A stretch of DNA of 64,000 bases from Bradyrhizobium sp. AUGA SZCCT0176 (GCF_018130145.1 NZ_JAFCMB010000017.1:62001-126000), one strand, 5' to 3'. Shown: positions 51,979 to 62,262, counted from the stretch's first letter. The notes: generated from the sequence alone by a model not told the origin. Numbers and translations are program-made.

Positions 51979-53661
51979 TCAGGCCGCGGCCTTCTTTTCG
52001 TCGCGCAGTTCGCGGCGCAGGATCTTGCCGACATTGGTCTTGGGCAGGTCGGTTCTGAACTCGATCTGCTTTGGGACCTTGTAGGCGGTCAGCTGCGTGC
52101 CGCAGAACTTGATGACGTCCTCGGCCGTCAGGTTCGGGTCCTTCTTGACGATGAAGGCCTTGACCGCTTCGCCTGACTTGGAGTCCTGGACGCCGATCAC
52201 GGCGCATTCCAGCACACCCGGATGGCTGGCGATCACTTCCTCGATCTCGTTCGGATAGACGTTGAAGCCGGAGACCAGGATCATGTCCTTCTTGCGGTCG
52301 ACGATCTTGGTGTAGCCGTCCGGCGTCATCACGCCGATGTCGCCGGTGCGGAAGAAGCCGTCCGCCGTCATGACGTTCGCGGTCTCTTCCGGTCGGTTCC
52401 AGTAGCCGGCCATCACCTGCGGACCCTTGGCGCAGATCTCGCCGGCTTCGCCGAGCGGCACTTCATTGCCGTCGTCGTCGCGGATCGAGAGGTAGGTCGA
52501 GGGCACGGGAATGCCGATCGAACCGGAGAACTTGTCGGTGTCGGCCGGGTTGCAGGTCAGCGTCGGCGAGGTTTCCGACAGGCCGTAGCCTTCCGACAGC
52601 GCGCAGCCAGTGACCTTGAGCCATTTCTCGGCCACGGCCTTTTGCGTCGCCATGCCGCCGCCGAACGAGGTCTTCAGCTTGGAGAAATCGACCTTCTCGA
52701 AACCGGGCGAGTTCAGCAGGCCGTTATACAGCGTGTTGACCGCCGGGAAGCTGTTGACCTGGTATTTCATCAGCTCCTTGATGAAGCCCTGCATGTCGCG
52801 CGGGTTCGGGATCAACAGATTGACGCCGCCGGCCCGCACCCCGAGCAGGAAGCACGCCGTCAGCGCGAAGATGTGATAGAGCGGCAGCGCGCAGACGATG
52901 AACAGTTCGTCGACATGCGGCGGCTTCTTCAGCGCCGGCTGCAGCCAAGCGTCGTTCTGCAGCACGTTGGCGAGGATGTTGCGGTGGAGCAGCGTCGCGC
53001 CCTTGGAAACGCCTGTGGTGCCGCCGGTATATTGCAGGAAGGCGACGTCATCGCGGCTGAGCTGCGGCTTGTTGAGCTTCATGCCGCGGCCGGCGGCCAG
53101 CGCGTCGTTGAACGAAACCGCGCCCGGGATCGACCAAGCCGGCACCATCTTCTTCACCTTGCGGACCACCAGATTGACGATCACGCCCTTGAAGCCGAGC
53201 AGGTCGCCCATGCTGCCGACGATCACATGCTTGACCGCGGTCCTGGCGATCACCTGCTGCACCGTGGTGGCGAAATTCTCCAGCACCACGATCGCCTCGG
53301 CGCCGGAATCCTTGAGCTGATGTTCGAGCTCGCGCGGGGTGTAGAGCGGGTTGACGTTCACCACCGCATAGCCGGCGCGCAGTACGGCGGCGGTCGAGAC
53401 CGGATACTGCAGCACGTTCGGCATCATCAGCGCGACGCGGGCGCCCTTTTGCAGGCCCTTGCTCTGCAGATAGGCGCCAAGGGCAGCCGACATCTGGTCG
53501 AGGTCGCGGTAGCTGATCGACTTGTCCATGCAGATGAACGCCTTGCGGTCGGCGAACTTCTTGAAGCTCTCTTCCAGCAACTCGACGAGCGACGAGTACT
53601 GATTGACGTCGATATCGGCGGGCACGCCGGCCGGATATTGCTTGAGCCAGATCCGCTCCAT
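51979..53661 (-). CDS. fadD: Long-chain fatty-acid-CoA ligase
   Basis: 560 residues, typical for FadD. AMP-binding loop YTGGTTGVSKGATL, GYGLSETSP, GEICAKGPQVMAGYWNRPEE, FFRTGDIGVMTPDGY and the DRKKDMILVSGFNVYPNEIE signature are intact, with the C-terminal lysine in TNVGKILRRELRDEK. It activates long-chain fatty acids to CoA thioesters at the inner membrane. No other beta-oxidation gene is adjacent. Confidence 0.93.
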   Translation of the reverse strand: MERIWLKQYPAGVPADIDVNQYSSLVELLEESFKKFADRKAFICMDKSISYRDLDQMSAALGAYLQSKGLQKGARVALMMPNVLQYPVSTAAVLRAGYAVVNVNPLYTPRELEHQLKDSGAEAIVVLENFATTVQQVIARTAVKHVIVGSMGDLLGFKGVIVNLVVRKVKKMVPAWSIPGAVSFNDALAAGRGMKLNKPQLSRDDVAFLQYTGGTTGVSKGATLLHRNILANVLQNDAWLQPALKKPPHVDELFIVCALPLYHIFALTACFLLGVRAGGVNLLIPNPRDMQGFIKELMKYQVNSFPAVNTLYNGLLNSPGFEKVDFSKLKTSFGGGMATQKAVAEKWLKVTGCALSEGYGLSETSPTLTCNPADTDKFSGSIGIPVPSTYLSIRDDDGNEVPLGEAGEICAKGPQVMAGYWNRPEETANVMTADGFFRTGDIGVMTPDGYTKIVDRKKDMILVSGFNVYPNEIEEVIASHPGVLECAVIGVQDSKSGEAVKAFIVKKDPNLTAEDVIKFCGTQLTAYKVPKQIEFRTDLPKTNVGKILRRELRDEKKAAA

Positions 53662-53844
53662 GGTATTTCCCCTCTGGTTAGTTCCCGATTTCTCGAATTC
53701 TTGGGCCGGGATGCCTTGTTTTGGGCAGTATTGAGAATGCCGCCGCCGATGGCAAGCGGCTGCGCGCTATCGACGCATTGGGAATCGACAAGTCCACGTC
53801 CGGAACGGGCGAAAACCGTCTGATTGCGGGGCCTTGCGGGCCCG

Positions 53845-55320
53845 TTAACCAGCCGGTTTGGATTCGCTCTTAGGTTTTGCGGCGGCCTTGGGCTTGGCGG
53901 GCTTCGCGGCCGGCTTATCGCCCGAAGCGGCAGGCTTCTCGGCCGGCCTGGCGGCGGGCTTGGCAGCTGCGGCAGGCTTTACAGCTGCCACAGGCTTGGC
54001 GGCGGCAGCAGGCTTTGCGGCGGCGGTGTCCGGTTTGACATTCGCGTGCCGGGCCGCGGCCGGCTTGGGCGCGGGTTTTGCGTCGGATTTGGCGGCGGTC
54101 TTGGCATCAGTCTTGGGCTTATCCGCGTCCGGCTTCTTCGCAGCGACCGCGACCTTCGATTTCTTGCCGCGCCGCGTGGTCTGCTTTTGATCATCCGCGG
54201 CCACTGCGGCAATCAGCTCCGGACCGGTCTTCTTCGGGCCGGTATAGACCACCATGGGCTCGCCAGCCGTGTACGCCGTCGCGAGCAATTCCGATGGCTT
54301 TGCCGTCGGCGCCTGCAGTCCGGCGGAAAAGAACGCCAGCGCCGGGCTTTCACCACTGGCGGCGGCCAGCGTCGTGTCCGCATCCTCGTCGGTGGCGGGT
54401 CGTTTGCGCCTGCCGTTGCACATCTCCTCGCGCAGGTTCGGCGGCGTGGCGTCGATCGGCACCAGATTGTCGACGGTGCCGAGCGAGGGTCGCAACCATC
54501 CCAGCCCGTTGCTGGCAAAGCCGCGCTCCAAGAGCTGGGCGGCGCGCACCGCGCGCGCCTGGCCGGAGGTCGAGCCGAGCACGACCGCGATCAGCCGCTT
54601 GCCGTCGCGTGTCGCCGAGGCCACCAGATTGTATCCGGACGCGCAGATGAAGCCGGTCTTGAAGCCGTCGGCGCCGGCATAGCGGCCGATCAGCTTGTTG
54701 AAATTGTTGGTGGTGCGGCGGCCGAAACGGATCGCCGGGATGTGCATGAAATATTCGTATTCGGGCAGATCGCGAATCACGGCACGCGCCAAAATCGCAA
54801 GATCGCGCGCCGAGGTGATCTGGCCATCGGCGGGCAGGCCGTTCGGATTGACGTAGCTCGTCTGCGTCATGCCGAGCCGCTGCGCGGTCGCGTTCATCAT
54901 CCCCGAGAAGCCGTCGACGGAGCCGCCGACGCCTTCGGCGAGCACCACGGCCATGTCGTTGGCCGACTTCACCATCACCATCGCCAGCGCGTTTTCGACG
55001 GTGACTTGCGTGCCCGGCTTGAAGCCCATCTTCGACGGCGACTGCGATGCCGCCACCGGCGAAACCGTCAGCACGCTGTCTAGGCGCAGGCGTCCTTCCT
55101 TGACGGCTTTGAGCGTGACGTAAGCCGTCATGATCTTGGTCACCGAGGCCGGATACCAGGGCATCGTCGCATTTTCGGCCTGCAACACCTTGCCGGTTTC
55201 GGCTTCGACCACCAGCAACGCCTCGGCGTGCGCGGCGCGGGGCGTTGCCACCGCAAGCGCGGCGACGAGCAGGATCAGGTTCAACAATGGATGGCGAAGC
55301 AGCGGGCGAAGAAAATGCAC
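53845..55320 (-). CDS. D-alanyl-D-alanine carboxypeptidase with Lys/Ala/Pro-rich tail
   Basis: 491 residues. Signal peptide (NLILLVAALAVATPRAAHA); penicillin-binding motifs S59-V-T-K62, S119-A-N121 and K221-T-G223. It trims the terminal D-Ala of peptidoglycan stem peptides in the periplasm. After the catalytic and following domain, about 110 C-terminal residues (~380-491) consist almost only of Lys, Ala and Pro in AKP/AAKP repeats, like histone H1 tails. Alphaproteobacterial relatives often end in a SPOR domain or membrane anchor; neither is seen. The tail may bind polyanions or peptidoglycan. Confidence 0.92.
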   Translation of the reverse strand: MHFLRPLLRHPLLNLILLVAALAVATPRAAHAEALLVVEAETGKVLQAENATMPWYPASVTKIMTAYVTLKAVKEGRLRLDSVLTVSPVAASQSPSKMGFKPGTQVTVENALAMVMVKSANDMAVVLAEGVGGSVDGFSGMMNATAQRLGMTQTSYVNPNGLPADGQITSARDLAILARAVIRDLPEYEYFMHIPAIRFGRRTTNNFNKLIGRYAGADGFKTGFICASGYNLVASATRDGKRLIAVVLGSTSGQARAVRAAQLLERGFASNGLGWLRPSLGTVDNLVPIDATPPNLREEMCNGRRKRPATDEDADTTLAAASGESPALAFFSAGLQAPTAKPSELLATAYTAGEPMVVYTGPKKTGPELIAAVAADDQKQTTRRGKKSKVAVAAKKPDADKPKTDAKTAAKSDAKPAPKPAAARHANVKPDTAAAKPAAAAKPVAAVKPAAAAKPAARPAEKPAASGDKPAAKPAKPKAAAKPKSESKPAG

Positions 55321-55546
55321 TTTTGCGTTCCGGTCCTTTGAGACCCGCCTTCGAAAAAGGAGGTCCTGAAATCTGACGTTCGGGTTTCAAGCGTGCGATC
55401 TTGAAACCAAATTTGCGCCGTCGCTCACGGCGGCTGCAAACCTATACCGGCTTGTTGATCGAGAACAGAGGCCGGGCAATTAAATCGTGGACGAAAAGGC
55501 GCAATTTCGCCGATAATTCAATGCGGGATGGCGGCGCAGGGGCGGG

Positions 55547-57325
55547 CTATTGTGTCTCAATGCTGGCCCGCGCGTCGGCCTGCACCATGAACTGCGCCCG
55601 CGCGAGTTCCGCAAAGCGGCCGCCTTTGGCCACCAGTTCATCGAAAGTTCCACTTTCGATCACGTGGCCGTTGTCGAACACCAGGATGCGCGTCGCGTTG
55701 CGGATGGTCGAAAGCCGGTGCGCGATCACGAAGGTCGTGCGGCCCTTCATCACTTCGTCGAGAGCGGCGTTGACTTTTGCCTCGGTGACCGCGTCGAGCG
55801 CGCTGGTGGCCTCGTCGAGGATCAGGATCGGCGGGTCCTTCAACAGCGCGCGCGCGATCGACAGCCGTTGCCGTTCGCCGCCGGACAGCATGCGGCCGCG
55901 CTCGCCGGCATGGGTCTCGAATTTCTTGTCGCTGCGTTCGATAAATTCGAGCGCCTGCGCCCGCGACGCCGCGATGCGCATTTCCTCTTCGGTGGCGTCC
56001 GGTTTGCCGACGCGCAGATTGTCGGCGAGCGAGCGGTTGAACAGCAGGGCCTCCTGGAACACCACGCCGATATTCCGCCGCAGCGCGGTCAGCTTCAGGC
56101 CGCGGATATCCATGCCGTCAATTTTGATGATGCCGGACTGCGGATCGAACGCGCGATGCAACAGCGCGATCGCGGTCGATTTGCCGGCGCCGGTCGGGCC
56201 GACCAGCGCGATGGTCTGGCCGGGCAAAGCGGTGAAGGAAAGATCCTCGATCGCGGGCCGCTTGCCGTCATAGGAGAACGAGACGTCGTTGAATTCGATC
56301 AGGCCGGAGAGCCGCCCGGTGTCCATTGCGCCGGGCCGGTCGCGCACCGCGGGCACGGCGTCCAGCACGTCGAAGAATTCCTGCAAGCGCGGCGCTTCCA
56401 TGAACACGCTGTTGATGAAGCTCACCACCTGTTCGAGCTTCTGGATCAGCATGGTCGCGAAGCTCACGAACATCACGATCTCGCCGACGGTCGTCAGCCC
56501 CTGCTCGTGCAGCACGATGCCGATGGTGAAGATCGCGAGCACGGTGATGGTGGTGGAGGCGCGGGTGATCACGGTGACCAGCGCCCACCAGCCGAGCACC
56601 GGCATCTGCACCGCGAGCAGCTTGTCGGCGACATAGCGCAGGCCCTGCACCTCGGCATCGATGCGCACGAAGCTCTGCACCAGCGCGACGTTGCCGAGCG
56701 CGTCGGAAGCGCGCGCGGAGAGGTCCGAGTAATGCTCCTCGACCTCGCTCTGCATGCCATAGGTCTTGCGCACCACCAGCGTGGTCAGCACCGTGAACAC
56801 CACGCACAGCAGGAACAACAGGATCGCCAGCCGCCAGTTGATGTAGAGCGACAACGGCAGCAGCACCACCAGCGACATGATCGCGGCAAAATGCTCGCGG
56901 AAGAATCCGAGCCAGAGCCGCCACAGCGAGTCGGTACCGTTCAGCATCACCTTCATCAACCGCCCGGAATGGGTGCCGGTGTGGAAGGTCAGTGGCAGCT
57001 GCATGATGTGTTCGAAATAGTCGGTCAGCACCGCCTGGCGCTGGCGGTGCGCCAGCTTGTCGGCGTGCAGCGCCACCGCGGCGCTGCAGTTGATGGTGAA
57101 CAGTCCGAACGCCACCCAGGCCGCCAGCAGCGGCCAGGCTCCTGACGACGACAGCGGACCCGGCGCCGGCTTGCCGGAGAGCACGTCGATGATCTTGCCG
57201 AACAGCACGGGCTCGGCGAATTGCGCGCCGGCCAGCAGCAGATTGGCGCCGGCCAGAATCCAGCCCAGCCGCGCCTCTTTGCCGAGCAGCTCGAGCACGC
57301 GGGTGTAAAGGCGAATCATGGACAT
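55547..57325 (-). CDS. ndvA: Cyclic beta-1,2-glucan ABC exporter
   Basis: 592 residues: an exporter half-transporter with six membrane helices (residues ~20-310) and a nucleotide-binding domain with Walker A GPTGAGKS (376-383), signature LSGGERQR (480-487) and Walker B LILDEA (501-506). The N-terminus [20 protein letters not shown] and [20 protein letters not shown] are characteristic of NdvA/ChvA, which export cyclic glucans needed for osmoadaptation and plant interaction in rhizobia. The glucan synthase NdvB is not in the window. Start may be the ATG at 57325 or the one two codons later. Confidence 0.9.
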   Translation of the reverse strand: MSMIRLYTRVLELLGKEARLGWILAGANLLLAGAQFAEPVLFGKIIDVLSGKPAPGPLSSSGAWPLLAAWVAFGLFTINCSAAVALHADKLAHRQRQAVLTDYFEHIMQLPLTFHTGTHSGRLMKVMLNGTDSLWRLWLGFFREHFAAIMSLVVLLPLSLYINWRLAILLFLLCVVFTVLTTLVVRKTYGMQSEVEEHYSDLSARASDALGNVALVQSFVRIDAEVQGLRYVADKLLAVQMPVLGWWALVTVITRASTTITVLAIFTIGIVLHEQGLTTVGEIVMFVSFATMLIQKLEQVVSFINSVFMEAPRLQEFFDVLDAVPAVRDRPGAMDTGRLSGLIEFNDVSFSYDGKRPAIEDLSFTALPGQTIALVGPTGAGKSTAIALLHRAFDPQSGIIKIDGMDIRGLKLTALRRNIGVVFQEALLFNRSLADNLRVGKPDATEEEMRIAASRAQALEFIERSDKKFETHAGERGRMLSGGERQRLSIARALLKDPPILILDEATSALDAVTEAKVNAALDEVMKGRTTFVIAHRLSTIRNATRILVFDNGHVIESGTFDELVAKGGRFAELARAQFMVQADARASIETQ

Positions 57326-57418
57326 GCCGCAAGCACTGGAGGGGGCAACGGGGCGATCGGTCGAGCCGCATTCTAATCAGGGATCGCCGCCGAGAACCAG
57401 CGTCCGCGCGACTTTTAC

Positions 57419-58483
57419 TCAATTGATCAGCCGGCCGTTGACGGGGGGCAGGAACTGGTCGTCGAAAATGTCCGCTGCTACCGGCCGCTTCTGGAATTTG
57501 AAGCCTTCCGCGAGCTGATCGATCGACCGCTCGAACCTCGCACTATCGATGCCGCCGATGCCGTTGCGCCTGACCTCGCCGGTCAGGATATTGTCGCGCA
57601 GGATGGCGCTCAGCCGTTCGAGCTCCAGATCGCGCGAGCCGCCGTCCATGCGGTTGACGATCTCGGTCACTGCGGCCGCGGGGTCCTTGACGGCCAGGTG
57701 CGTGCCGCCGATCACCGCCCGCACAAATCCCTTCACGGCTTCCGGCTTGGCCGCCGCCAGCGCCGGGTTGACGACAATGGCGAAACCATAGGCGTCGCAG
57801 CCATAGTCGGCGAATTTCAATACCGCCAGATCGTCGGCCGGCACGCCACGGTCTTTCAGGTTGATCGCCGACAGATAGGAAAATCCGGTGACGGCATCGA
57901 TCTGGCCCGCCGACAGCATCGGCTCGCGCACCGCGGCGCTGATATTGCTTTGTTTGACGCTCGCGATCTTGATGCCGTTCTGCTTCGCCACCGCCGGCCA
58001 TAGGCGGATCGAAAGATCGCCCTCGGCGACGCCGAGATTCTTGCCTTCGATGTCCGACAGCGCCCGGACGCCGCGGCTCTTGCGGGCGATGATGGCGTAG
58101 GGTGCCTTGTTGAACAGCACGAACACCGCCTTGACCGGCGGGACGCCCTGCTTGTCCTTGTCGCGAAAGCGCACCAGCGCGTTGATGTCGACCAGCGCGA
58201 AATCGCTGGTGCCCGCTGCGACGCGCGCGATCGCATCCGGCGATCCGCTGGCGATGTTGATGGTGACGGCGAGCCCCTCGGCGGTGAACAGGCCGCCGGT
58301 GGCCGCCATCACGAACGGCGCGTCCGTCGCATCGATCGGCCGGTCGAGCGAGAACTGGATCGCGAGCGGCGGCCGTGGTTCGTCCGCGGCAAGGCTCGGC
58401 CCCGCACCAAAGCAGGCCACTCCGCAAAGGCCTGCAAGCGAGGCCAGCATCGAGCGAAGGGCGTTGGTTCGGCGTGCACGCAT
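57419..58483 (-). CDS. ABC transporter substrate-binding protein (NMT1/SsuA-like)
   Basis: 354 residues with a signal peptide (SLAGLCGVACFGAGPSLAA). The body follows the NMT1/THI5-like fold: MAATGGLFTAEGLAVTINIASGSPDAIARVAAGTSDFALVDINALV and PYAIIARKSRGVRALSDIEGKNLGVAEGD (landmarks). Such proteins bind sulphonates, nitrate, taurine or pyrimidine precursors. No permease or ATPase is adjacent, so the ligand is open. Confidence 0.87.
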   Translation of the reverse strand: MRARRTNALRSMLASLAGLCGVACFGAGPSLAADEPRPPLAIQFSLDRPIDATDAPFVMAATGGLFTAEGLAVTINIASGSPDAIARVAAGTSDFALVDINALVRFRDKDKQGVPPVKAVFVLFNKAPYAIIARKSRGVRALSDIEGKNLGVAEGDLSIRLWPAVAKQNGIKIASVKQSNISAAVREPMLSAGQIDAVTGFSYLSAINLKDRGVPADDLAVLKFADYGCDAYGFAIVVNPALAAAKPEAVKGFVRAVIGGTHLAVKDPAAAVTEIVNRMDGGSRDLELERLSAILRDNILTGEVRRNGIGGIDSARFERSIDQLAEGFKFQKRPVAADIFDDQFLPPVNGRLIN

Positions 58484-58741
58484 AGAGCTTACGTCACTGG
58501 GAGATGGGACACGTTGCCGCGTGGGCCAAGATTGTTGGATCGCAGGTCTGTTTCAGGACAAGAACACCGGCATTACAAGCCTTAAACGCAGGCATTCTGT
58601 CGCATCCAACGTGAACGGGCGATGACTGCCACGATTTGGCCAGAGATCGTTCAGCTTGCATTTGGTTTGGGGAACCTAATATCCGCTCGGTGGTTAGCAA
58701 TTCGAGGCCTGTCAGGCCAAGCTCCCACGGAGGATATTGAG

Positions 58742-59170
58742 ATGTTTGCACGATCAGGAGTGTTTTCATCGATCGGCCGCGCCGGCGCGGTGGCGACGGT
58801 TGTCGCGGTAGCCCTGACGGCCTACCAGCCGTCGGCAGCTTTCGCCGGCTCCGCGCCCGCCAAGGGCGTAACGGCCACGACCGGCACCAGCGACGCGACC
58901 GACTTCAGCTCGCGCGGCAGGAGATATTATGGCGGCGGCGGCGCTGCGGCGGCTGCGGCCTTCGCCGGCATCGTCGGCACCGGTATCGCGATTGCGGCCA
59001 CCCAGAACCGCCGAGCTTATTACGGTGACAGCTATGGTTACTACGACGGCGGCCCGGCCTATTACGCTGCTCCCCCGGCCTATTACGGCGGCGGCCCGTA
59101 CTACGGCGGTGGCTATTACGGCGGCGGTAACCAGTACTATGGCGGCTACAAGAATCCCAACGCCTGGTAA
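58742..59170 (+). CDS. Gly/Tyr-rich secreted protein
   Basis: 142 residues. Signal-peptide-like start (GAVATVVAVALTAYQPSAAFA), a Gly/Ala hydrophobic stretch (GGGGAAAAAAFAGIVGTGIAIAA) that could be a membrane or glycine-zipper helix, then a C-terminus of YYGGG/YGGGY repeats. Such proteins are common in Bradyrhizobium envelopes; function unknown. GGAGG precedes the ATG at 58742, and a strong terminator follows the gene. Confidence 0.8.
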   Translation: MFARSGVFSSIGRAGAVATVVAVALTAYQPSAAFAGSAPAKGVTATTGTSDATDFSSRGRRYYGGGGAAAAAAFAGIVGTGIAIAATQNRRAYYGDSYGYYDGGPAYYAAPPAYYGGGPYYGGGYYGGGNQYYGGYKNPNAW

Positions 59171-59220
59171 TTCCAACGCCTTGTAATTGCGCGCGTTGCT
59201 AAGGCCGCTGTTAAACACGA

Positions 59221-59254
59221 ATCCACCGGCCGCATCCGGCCGGTGGATTTTTTT
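59221..59254 (+). terminator. Strong intrinsic terminator
   Basis: ATCCACCGGCC and GGCCGGTGGAT form a perfect 11-bp stem with a 6-base loop, followed by a T-tract (59248-59254). It ends the Gly/Tyr-rich gene. Confidence 0.92.
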
Positions 59255-59309
59255 GGTTGTCAAGCCGGCCGTTAACACGCTGGCCACGGCTTTCGATTAG
59301 GTTTGAGGG

Positions 59310-59753
59310 ATGAGTGATTCGCTCGAACGGCTCTATCAGGCGGTGCTCGCGGCCAGGGATCTCGATCCCGCAATTTCGCGAACGGCGCGGCTGTTTCAGC
59401 GCGGCCCGGCCAAGATGGCCAAGAAGCTGGCCGAGGAAGCCATCGAAGTCGTGATCGACGCCGTCAACGGCGATACCGATGCGGTGGTCCGCGAGAGTGC
59501 TGATCTTCTCTACAACCTGACCGTTCTGTGGGCGGCCGCCGGCGTCAAGCCCGAGGATGTCTGGCGCGAGATGGCGCGGCGCGAGCTGATGCTCGGCATC
59601 GCCGAGAAGCTGCCGAAATCGACGGTCAAGGCGCCCAAAGCGATTCCTGACAAGGAGGCCTCCGCCAAGGCGTTACCCAAAGCGGTGACACCACCTGCGG
59701 TTCGGCGGCGAATTGTCGCGCTGGAAGGCCGCAGCCTGCGAAAGCGGCACTAA
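59310..59753 (+). CDS. HisE-like phosphoribosyl-ATP diphosphatase
   Basis: 147 residues. The first ~95 match HisE/MazG-type pyrophosphohydrolases: RTARLFQRGPAKMAKKLAEEAIEVVIDAV then VRESADLLYNLTVLWAAAGV, with the EExxE...ExxD metal residues. A basic Lys/Pro-rich tail (KSTVKAPKAIPDKEASAKALP) is extra. HisE hydrolyses PR-ATP in histidine synthesis, but no his gene is nearby, so it may be a second copy acting on another nucleotide. Confidence 0.75.
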   Translation: MSDSLERLYQAVLAARDLDPAISRTARLFQRGPAKMAKKLAEEAIEVVIDAVNGDTDAVVRESADLLYNLTVLWAAAGVKPEDVWREMARRELMLGIAEKLPKSTVKAPKAIPDKEASAKALPKAVTPPAVRRRIVALEGRSLRKRH

Positions 59754-59816
59754 ATCTTCCAAAATTCAGTCGTTTGCCGGCATGGACAAATCCGCTCCAT
59801 GATGGTTCATGCGGCC

Positions 59817-60398
59817 ATGCTTAAACGATCTTACGACTGGTTCATCGGCGCCGCCGACAAGCCCTACGCGCTCTGGATTTTGGCGGCGGTATCGTTCGCT
59901 GAAAGCTCCTTCTTCCCGATCCCTCCCGACGTCATGCTGCTGCCGATGTCGCTGGCGCGGCCGAAGCGGGCATGGTGGTTCGCGACCGTGTGCACGATCG
60001 CCTCGGTGGCCGGCGGCGTGGTCGGATATGCGATCGGCGCGTTGCTCTACGACTCGGTCGGGCAGTGGCTGATCAACGTCTATGGTCTCAGCGGCAAGGT
60101 CGAGGCGTTCCGGCAGTCCTATGCCGAATGGGGCGCGCTGATCATTATCGGCAAGGGGCTGACCCCGATCCCCTACAAGCTTGTCACGATCACGTCAGGG
60201 TTCGCCGGCTACAATATCTGGCTGTTCATCCTGTGCTCGATCATCGCGCGGGGCGGCCGGTTCTTCGTGGTCGCGATCCTGCTCAACCGTTACGGCGACC
60301 TCATTCGCAGCGAGCTGGAAAAGCGCCTCGGCCTCTGGGTTGCGATCGGCGCCGCGGTGCTGGTGCTCGGGTTCGTCATTGCGGTCAAATTGGTCTGA
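59817..60398 (+). CDS. DedA/YqaA-family membrane protein
   Basis: 193 residues with about four to five membrane helices. The family signature is clear: AAVSFAESSFFPIPPDVMLLPMSLARP and the GKGLTPIPYKLVTITSGFAGYN loop, with RGGRFFVVA near the end. DedA proteins act in lipid (undecaprenyl phosphate) translocation and envelope integrity. The ATG at 59817 gives the usual N-terminus; ATGs at 59799 and 59802 are alternatives. Confidence 0.85.
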   Translation: MLKRSYDWFIGAADKPYALWILAAVSFAESSFFPIPPDVMLLPMSLARPKRAWWFATVCTIASVAGGVVGYAIGALLYDSVGQWLINVYGLSGKVEAFRQSYAEWGALIIIGKGLTPIPYKLVTITSGFAGYNIWLFILCSIIARGGRFFVVAILLNRYGDLIRSELEKRLGLWVAIGAAVLVLGFVIAVKLV

Positions 60399-60466
60399 CC
60401 TGCGCGCGGGGCGCTGTGCCGGCCCAAAGGCTTCAGAACACGCCCGCTTCGGGCTACGCTCGCTCC

Positions 60467-61066
60467 ATGCCTGATCGAATCGGCCATCTTTTCAAGTCAT
60501 TCGGGACGGCGTTCGCGGTCGCTTGCCTCGCGCTGTCGATGCTGGCGCTCGCCTCGGACGCCGGCTGGTCGCAAGGCGCGCCCCAGCCCTCGCTCGGCGT
60601 GCAGTCACCGGCCCAGCAGCCGGTGCCGCAAGGACCGGCGCCGCAGCAGATCGAACCGCCGCCGCAGCCGGAAAATCCCGGCCTGATCAACGAAATCGGC
60701 AAGCTGCTCGAGAAATCCAAATCGATCCTGCCGAGCCTGAAGAGCCCGGGCGAGACCGACCCCAACACCCGCGCCAAGGATACTGAAAAGGATGCTGCAA
60801 AGGATACCGGCGACAGCCGGTCGAACCTGGCGCTTCCGTCGATCATGGTCACAGGACGCGCGGCCTGCCTGGTGTCGGCCAATGGCGCGCCGGACTGCAA
60901 GGCGGGGGCCGACAAGCTGTGCCAGACCAAGGGTTACAGGGAAGGCAAGAGCCTCGACACCGACGCGGCGGAGAAATGCTCGCCGAAAGTGTTCATCCCG
61001 GGCCGCAAGCGCGAACCGGGCGACTGCAAGACCGAAAATTACGTGACGCGCGCGATATGCCAATAG
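60467..61066 (+). CDS. Periplasmic Pro-rich protein of unknown function
   Basis: 199 residues. Signal peptide (FGTAFAVACLALSMLALASDA), a Pro/Gln-rich linker (QQPVPQGPAPQQIEPPPQPE), then a C-terminal domain with six cysteines (AACLVSANGAPDCKAGADKLCQTKGY, EKCSPKV, GDCKTEN, AICQ), probably disulphide-bonded. No family assigned. It starts 69 bp after the DedA-like gene and may share its transcript. Confidence 0.72.
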   Translation: MPDRIGHLFKSFGTAFAVACLALSMLALASDAGWSQGAPQPSLGVQSPAQQPVPQGPAPQQIEPPPQPENPGLINEIGKLLEKSKSILPSLKSPGETDPNTRAKDTEKDAAKDTGDSRSNLALPSIMVTGRAACLVSANGAPDCKAGADKLCQTKGYREGKSLDTDAAEKCSPKVFIPGRKREPGDCKTENYVTRAICQ

Positions 61067-61293
61067 CGTATGATGCGGACCCGCAGGGCCGCGTCAGCGC
61101 AAAGCGGGCGCCGGTTTTCCCTCGGGACAAACTCGGGAGCGTTTGCCCGGAGATCATGCGCAAAAAAATAGCGCCAAAACGCAATACTTGACACTGGAAA
61201 GATTGCCTTGTTGGTATGACGTCTGGCATCTCTTGAGACACCTCTCGGGTCATGCCCATGCCAGTTCCGGAACACGCATAAGGATTGCTTCGA

Positions 61294-62262
61294 ATGTCCA
61301 TGCCTGCCTTGTTCAAGGGCCGTCTGTCGATCCCCGTCATCGCTGCGCCGCTGTTCATCATTTCCGTGCCTGATCTCGTGATCGCGCAGTGCAAGGCGGG
61401 TGTGGTCGGATCGTTTCCGGCGCTGAACGCGCGGCCGCCGGCGCTGCTCGACGAATGGCTGGCGCGGATCAAGGAAGAACTCGCGGCGCACGACAAGGCG
61501 CACCCGGAAGCGCCCTCGGCGCCGTTCGCGGTGAATCAGATCGTGCACAAGTCGAACAACCGGCTCGATCAGGATCTGGCGCTTTGCGAAAAGCACAAGG
61601 TGCCGATGATGATCACCTCGCTCGGTGCGCGCGAAGAGCTCAACCAGGCCGCGCATGGCTGGGGCTGCATCGTGTTCCACGACGTCATCAACCAGAAATT
61701 CGCGCACAAGGCGGTTGAGAAGGGCGCCGATGGCCTGGTCCTGGTGTCGGCGGGCGCCGGCGGCCATGCCGGCGAAATCTCGCCATTGGCCTTCGTGGCC
61801 GAGACCAGGCAATGGTTCGACGGTCCGATCGCGTTGTCGGGCGCGATTGCCAACGGCCGGGCCATTCGCGCGGCACGCATACTGGGTGCCGACTTCGCCT
61901 ATATCGGCTCGGCCTTCATCGCCACGGCGGAGGCCAATGCGGTGGAAGGCTACAAGCAGATGATCACGGCCTCAGGCGCGGAAGACATCGTCTATTCCAA
62001 CCTGTTCACCGGCGTGCACGGCAACTATCTGAAGCCGTCGATCGTCGCCGCCGGCATGGATCCCGACAATCTGCCGACCTCGGATCCGTCCAAGATGAGT
62101 TTCGGCACGGATGCTTCGGGTGAGCGCGCCAAGCCGAAGGCCTGGAAGGAAATCTGGGGCAGTGGCCAAGGCGTCGGCAGCGTGGAAAAAATTCTGCCAG
62201 CGGCCGAACTGATCGCAAGGTTCAAGAAGGAATACGCCGAAGCAATCGATCCGCCGCTGTGA
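61294..62262 (+). CDS. Nitronate monooxygenase family flavoprotein
   Basis: 322 residues. FMN-dependent NMO pattern: PVIAAPLFIISVPDLVIAQC, GVVGSFPALNARPPALLDEWL, LVLVSAGAGGHAGEISPLAFV and GAIANGRAIRAARILGADFAYIGSAFIAT (landmarks). It oxidises nitronates or nitroalkanes; many members have unknown physiological substrates. AAGGA nine bases before the ATG at 61294 supports the start; a TTG lies three codons earlier. Confidence 0.87.
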   Translation: MSMPALFKGRLSIPVIAAPLFIISVPDLVIAQCKAGVVGSFPALNARPPALLDEWLARIKEELAAHDKAHPEAPSAPFAVNQIVHKSNNRLDQDLALCEKHKVPMMITSLGAREELNQAAHGWGCIVFHDVINQKFAHKAVEKGADGLVLVSAGAGGHAGEISPLAFVAETRQWFDGPIALSGAIANGRAIRAARILGADFAYIGSAFIATAEANAVEGYKQMITASGAEDIVYSNLFTGVHGNYLKPSIVAAGMDPDNLPTSDPSKMSFGTDASGERAKPKAWKEIWGSGQGVGSVEKILPAAELIARFKKEYAEAIDPPL

